A stretch of 6,623 nucleotides of DNA from Candidatus Woesearchaeota archaeon (GTDB taxonomy: Archaea; Nanobdellota; Nanobdellia; Woesearchaeales; JAGVZT01), in the NCBI GenBank assembly GCA_019323665.1, contig JAHWHA010000018.1:1-6623 (forward strand). The letters run 5' to 3'. The notes under the pieces were generated by a model that worked only from the letters and a program-made list of their open reading frames with translations, was not told the DNA's origin and did no database searches. Position 1 is the stretch's first letter, and every line of letters starts with the position of its first letter. Shown piece after piece: positions 5,001 to 6,623 of this stretch. The translations under genes were made by a program, and so were the position numbers.

Positions 5001-6623
5001 CTCCAAATCTTTATAGCATTGGGCCTTCAAGGGTTGTATACGGTGTCTATACTTTTGACGAAGCCAGACCATGGTTCCTGGCAATTGATCCAAGTCCTGA
5101 GTCTCTACTGTCAACCAGCGGCCAATGGTATCCTCTCGCAGGACCTGCAATTGATAGTACAGATCTGGATGATCTTAATTCCGCTGGAGGTTTAGGATTG
5201 CTATTGGATGCCAATGATAATGATGATGATTTTACTGTGGTAATTAATGACACAACTCCAGAGGGGGTGATTGGGGAGATAAGCCAAGTGCATATTGTGG
5301 TAGAATGGAACAATTTTGGTGGAGTGGATGATGGAGAACTGATAATCGAAGGAAGGAGCAATGGATATGATGGGACATTATTCTGTACAGGGAGCAATGT
5401 GGGAAGTGGGACTGTAACAGTTGACTGTGATGCACAATGGTCCTTTACCGAGTCGCAATTGAACAGCTTGGTTGTGAATGTGATAAATGATGGTACTGGT
5501 AATGAGGACTGTAGGATAACCTATTTACATGTTGATGTTGTTTATACTGAAGTTAATCCTCCGCCTGAAGTTGTTCTACTGACGCCAACAAACAATGATT
5601 GGTTAACATACAGAAATGTGAATTTTACCTATAATGTAACAAGTGATGATGGGATTTCAAATTGTAGCCTTTGGACTGATGAGGGTGGTTGGAGTCTTAA
5701 AGAATCGAATGCAACTGGGATAATCAATAGCTCAATCAACTGGATCAATGATAGTTTTTCCTCAGATGGTGATTTCAAGTGGAATATCGAGTGTTATGAT
5801 GGTTCTGGAAGCGGAGGGTTTGCTGATGAGAATTGGACTGTGAGGATTGACACCACCCCTCCAACTGTTTCCCTTGAAGAGCCTGAACCAAACTATTTCA
5901 ATGATTTCTCAGATCCTGTTGATGTCACTTTCAATTGCAGCATAACAGATAATGCAGATTCAGCTAACATATCATTATATATTACTGATCACACGAACCA
6001 AAGCTTTGGATTTTCTGACTCTTGTAGCATATCAGGAGTGAATAGCTCCTGTGTTTGGATAAAGAGTCTTCAAAATGGAAATTATACATGGAATTGTCTT
6101 GGTTATGACATAAATGGATGGTATGACTGGGGCGAAAACCAGACTATATTGATTAACTCGTCAATCTCAGCACCCAGAATCCATGAAATTCAGTGCGAAG
6201 AGTCTGTTGGAGTTTGGGGGTCATGTTATGATGTGGCATTCACTGATAACTTGCTTGCTATAAGAGTTAACTGCAGCGACAATGATGGCTCAATTGTAAA
6301 TGCAACCTTCAATTTGACAAATATCCCTGACCAAAACACCTATTTTTCAGGGAATGCAACTTCAAATCAGGGTGATTGGTGGTATTTCAACAACACAGAC
6401 TTACTGATAAATGATTCAGGTGATTTCAAATTAGAAGTTACCTGTTGGGATAACACTGCACTTTCAACAACAAATCAGACAGAGTGGTTCCTGCCTTGGG
6501 GTACCTTGACAGCAAGTCTGGTATCTCCTGTTTCAGATACCTCTGTTTACCAGAATGAGACTTTCACATTTACTGCAGAGATTGAGTGTAATGGTGGTGA
6601 GTGTGGTGATGTTAATGCCACTC
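1925..6623 (+). CDS. Giant secreted multidomain surface protein (3' end beyond window)
   Basis: The frame is open without a stop for at least 1566 residues and runs off the window. It begins with a signal peptide and is then overwhelmingly beta-rich, hydrophilic, acidic and Asn/Ser/Thr-rich, as expected of an exported archaeal adhesin or S-layer-associated protein. In order: two or three Ig/CARDB-like domains (38-390), a basic/aromatic helix (396-423), a PKD-like domain (442-535), an Ig-like domain opening with DNTPP (536-632), a Ser/Gly/Thr linker (636-665), a conserved core (666-1055), a beta-sandwich (1056-1209) and at least four Cys-containing Ig-like repeats (1211 onward). I count 41 N-x-S/T sequons by eye. 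The core motifs are ones I recall from large DPANN surface proteins, which is memory and not a search. No catalytic motif is visible. A C-terminal anchor would lie downstream. It appears to be the second gene of an operon with the winged-helix regulator. Confidence 0.92.
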   Translation, partial: MFVALHKKGRSRSKQILLAVISLSVVLLVSGLMGFADEYSQSVVSNISLNKWEYFVGESVIIKLVPPFEARSLIIVYNDSAYEYAGTLEENIEYLPKWVGEYSLRLADIYTSSFEEVSFQVLAPDTNSSEEYFGSFSSSDIDNNSPGLFGLPEQNSDGCDDISIFREQAEGLKQGGISTVRLYLISHESTCNNVGVVEIIPDGWSMVEYPEDIGNYTEGILNMHIPYLNQGSVRSLEYKVQAPSDETQYHFETILIYGNSTHDITKRSSAWIEVNSSRAWFETGLDLYGDDTILTRGISTGYGYRAIGSVTNIGIAVKNYTTYYRLFFDPAVFRVYAGNGCNVVESSPKDYLECQFEDFEENKTYSFEFEIEALEEQTGYLDVKVTYDPPMKEPGWLTKVFNKLKICLGKIYEFFRAGITGFVTVESAPIASPAEVKSTNTVPIASLKSIDRFVTGNVKLDCSESYDPDGDNLNYAFAISDDRSFNTKRTLCLGEESVCDWDTSETEDICKKDCYIKAVVYDDILTSESKIIITSVDNTPPQITKIVPASGESLKTASGSARCVAEDQYELDYSIEVFYQGGWHSLCERSECSYDLSDVEDSEIRIRCTVKDRFFEVSETSRRIRLDIEDKLSVPNSITSGSGTSTTGFSGSSVGGGTASGSMGKEESQNDEGFVKVWITTELGLFVSSSQDTSNIEIEISDSSEVKRNHTVKILTDKGNGLKDALVEFDAGPINSLKLHNTNTKKELKIRIEELTELEDISIRGRSVKRVYAIDPSGTDFTDGLVSVTAQGSELWKCANWDFAGQRCLGYWKRIMGIVPDTEYSFVLTPDDPGYAETGVASVNTIKSIYHPGEIAEILIVVLDTSGYLVSGADVELTVTAPDNNSTFYSTRIGDIMETSKGVYVVNYSDTSIEGNYTIFVEAISSGVNTTMISHFAVYESYEFDILRELPVTTDPWQGAFDSVVRILSNEYTGMFSYTEVVPADFEVSEYGNAEKSGYVDRIHLTWHNLTNDSIVSYKAQPPLVAPNLYSIGPSRVVYGVYTFDEARPWFLAIDPSPESLLSTSGQWYPLAGPAIDSTDLDDLNSAGGLGLLLDANDNDDDFTVVINDTTPEGVIGEISQVHIVVEWNNFGGVDDGELIIEGRSNGYDGTLFCTGSNVGSGTVTVDCDAQWSFTESQLNSLVVNVINDGTGNEDCRITYLHVDVVYTEVNPPPEVVLLTPTNNDWLTYRNVNFTYNVTSDDGISNCSLWTDEGGWSLKESNATGIINSSINWINDSFSSDGDFKWNIECYDGSGSGGFADENWTVRIDTTPPTVSLEEPEPNYFNDFSDPVDVTFNCSITDNADSANISLYITDHTNQSFGFSDSCSISGVNSSCVWIKSLQNGNYTWNCLGYDINGWYDWGENQTILINSSISAPRIHEIQCEESVGVWGSCYDVAFTDNLLAIRVNCSDNDGSIVNATFNLTNIPDQNTYFSGNATSNQGDWWYFNNTDLLINDSGDFKLEVTCWDNTALSTTNQTEWFLPWGTLTASLVSPVSDTSVYQNETFTFTAEIECNGGECGDVNAT
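2036..3094 (+). other. N-terminal beta-domain region (residues 38-390)
   Basis: Residues about 38-123 look like an Ig or macroglobulin-like strand module: it opens with a 'yFVGESVIIKL' strand and ends with 'WVGEYSLRLAD'. Residues about 157-275 follow the CARDB/NEW3-like plan of extracellular proteins, with 'VVEIIPDGWSMVEYP' and a later 'LEYKVQAPSDETQYHFE' strand. Residues 276-390 contain a third module with 'GSVTNIGIAVKNYT', again CARDB-like. Cysteines occur in pairs within modules. Fold names are by resemblance only. Confidence 0.45.
3110..3193 (+). other. Basic/aromatic amphipathic helix inside the ectodomain (residues 396-423)
   Basis: This segment runs from W396 to V423. It has K399, K403, K405, K410 and R416 interleaved with Leu, Ile, Phe and Tyr, ending EFFRAGITGFV. 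It breaks an otherwise beta-rich, acidic, sequon-rich protein. It is too charged in its first half for a standard transmembrane helix. It could lie on a membrane, pack between domains or act as a processing site. Confidence 0.5.
3248..3529 (+). other. PKD-like domain (residues 442-535)
   Basis: The domain opens VPIAS and carries the PKD signature LDCSESYDPDGDNLNYAF (460-477), where SYDPDGD corresponds to the usual 'S.DPDGD' turn. A later strand, YIKAVVYDD, matches the usual 'V.L.V.D' end. Unusually, the domain holds at least five cysteines (including C462), suggesting disulfide stabilisation. PKD domains are common in archaeal surface layers and adhesins. Confidence 0.65.
3830..3919 (+). other. 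Ser/Gly/Thr-rich flexible linker (residues 636-665)
   Basis: About thirty residues are nearly all Ser, Gly, Thr and Ala, with no predicted strand. They separate the N-terminal half (signal, Ig-like, PKD) from the conserved core. Such linkers in archaeal surface proteins are often flexible and may carry O-linked sugars. No sequon lies in this stretch. Confidence 0.65.
4304..4435 (+). other. Conserved W-x-C / DDPGYAE motif block (residues 794-837)
   Basis: The block reads W796-K-C798-A-N-W801, then C808, W812 and, after VPDTEYSFVLTP, DDPGYAE (831-837). The spacing W-x-C-x2-W-x6-C-x3-W and the closing D-P-G-Y-A-E are motifs I recall from large DPANN and related uncultivated-archaeal surface proteins. 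C798 and C808 are well placed for a disulfide. Its biochemical role is unknown to me. Confidence 0.5.
4460..4744 (+). other. Macroglobulin-like (MG2-type) beta-domain (residues 846-940)
   Basis: The run 'IYHPGEIAEILIVVLDTSG' (849-867), followed by 'GADVELTVTAPDNNST' and a closing 'GVYVVNYSDTSIEGNYTIFVEA', is the plan of MG2-type domains. These have a pGe turn, a long strand, a 'vxgAxVxltVxxP' strand and a 'G.Y......d..G.Y.i.v' hairpin. In archaea such domains usually act as structural spacers in extracellular proteins. Confidence 0.5.
5006..5089 (+). other. Conserved 'GP...EARPWFLAID' block (residues 1028-1055)
   Basis: N1028-L-Y-S-I-G-P (1028-1034) leads to TFDEARPWFLAID (1043-1055). I recall a 'llGP ... 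F.E.R.W.iA.D' signature in large surface proteins of uncultivated archaea, downstream of the W-x-C block as here. The two blocks probably mark one composite conserved core (about 666-1055) shared among otherwise variable proteins. Confidence 0.5.
5090..5551 (+). other. Beta-sandwich domain with acidic loop (residues 1056-1209)
   Basis: The domain starts around GQWYPL and contains an acidic run DANDNDDDF (1095-1103) before TVVIND. It then has alternating strands (VHIVVEW, GELIIEG, VTVDCDAQWSF, LNSLVVNVIND, ITYLHVDVVY). The closing 'yLHVDVVYTE' strand is typical of carbohydrate-binding-like jelly-roll modules in extracellular proteins. The Asp run could bind calcium. No sugar-binding residue can be assigned. 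Confidence 0.4.
5555..6623 (+). other. Array of Cys-containing Ig-like repeats, at least four (residues 1211-1566+)
   Basis: Repeat boundaries are marked by PPPEVVLLTP (1212-1221), DTTPPTVSL (1309-1317), SAPRIHEIQC (near 1415-1424) and LTASLVSPVSD (near 1528-1538). The last repeat is cut by the window edge. Each complete repeat has a strand Cys near the start (NCSLW, FNCSITD, VNCSDND) and a second Cys near the end (NIECYD, TWNCLGYD, EVTCWD), the arrangement of a core Ig disulfide. I count 23 sequons in these 356 residues. The fold probably forms a stalk, and similar repeats may continue downstream. Confidence 0.7.

Noticed and set aside
5047..5435. Overlapping minus-strand frames of 63-116 codons, rich in Ser, Pro and Leu
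   Set aside because: They are shadows of the beta-sandwich coding region. The two overlap each other in different frames and have no support of their own.
1925..6623. A possible peptidase or glycoside hydrolase activity in the giant protein
   Set aside because: No catalytic triad, HExxH or other enzyme motif was found in the translation. All recognisable parts look structural or binding.
1..6623. CRISPR arrays, insertion sequences, attachment sites or integrase genes
   Set aside because: No regularly spaced direct repeats, terminal inverted repeats with a transposase, or tRNA-end attachment sequence is visible.

Overview
The window looks like part of an archaeal genome, most likely a DPANN-type archaeon (Woesearchaeota/Pacearchaeota-like). 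The grounds are TATA-box promoters about 40 nt ahead of start codons, a GAGGTG Shine-Dalgarno, a winged-helix protein ending in a motif typical of such genomes, and a very long secreted protein whose Cys/Trp and 'EARPW' blocks I recall from DPANN surface proteins. The lineage rests on family resemblance recalled from memory, not on a search. All supported genes are on the + strand.

Layout. Positions 1-60 may hold the last codons of an upstream gene. A TATA box (54-63) and an SD (90-95) drive a 354-355 residue cytosolic coiled-coil protein (97/100-1164) with a basic patch and an acidic C-terminal tip. A 200-nt intergenic region (1165-1364) follows, with an inverted repeat and two candidate TATA boxes. 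Next is a GTG-initiated 185-residue winged helix-turn-helix protein (1365-1922). Its stop codon lies 2 nt before, or overlaps as GTGA, the start of a giant secreted protein that stays open to the window edge (1925-6623, at least 1566 residues). None of the remaining open frames on either strand looks like a gene.

The giant protein has a signal peptide, N-terminal beta-domains, an odd basic/aromatic helix, a PKD-like domain, a second Ig-like domain, and a Ser/Gly/Thr linker. After these come a conserved core (W-x-C motif, macroglobulin-like domain, EARPW block), a beta-sandwich, and an array of at least four Cys-containing Ig-like repeats dense in N-glycosylation sequons. It looks like a cell-surface adhesin or S-layer-associated protein whose C-terminal anchor lies beyond the window.

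Working together (inference): the winged-helix protein is probably the local, possibly autoregulating, control of the surface protein it is translationally coupled to. The coiled-coil gene has its own promoter and may be functionally separate. The points most worth checking are the regulator/surface-protein pair, the apparent loss of nucleotidyltransferase motifs in the regulator, and the mosaic build of the surface protein.
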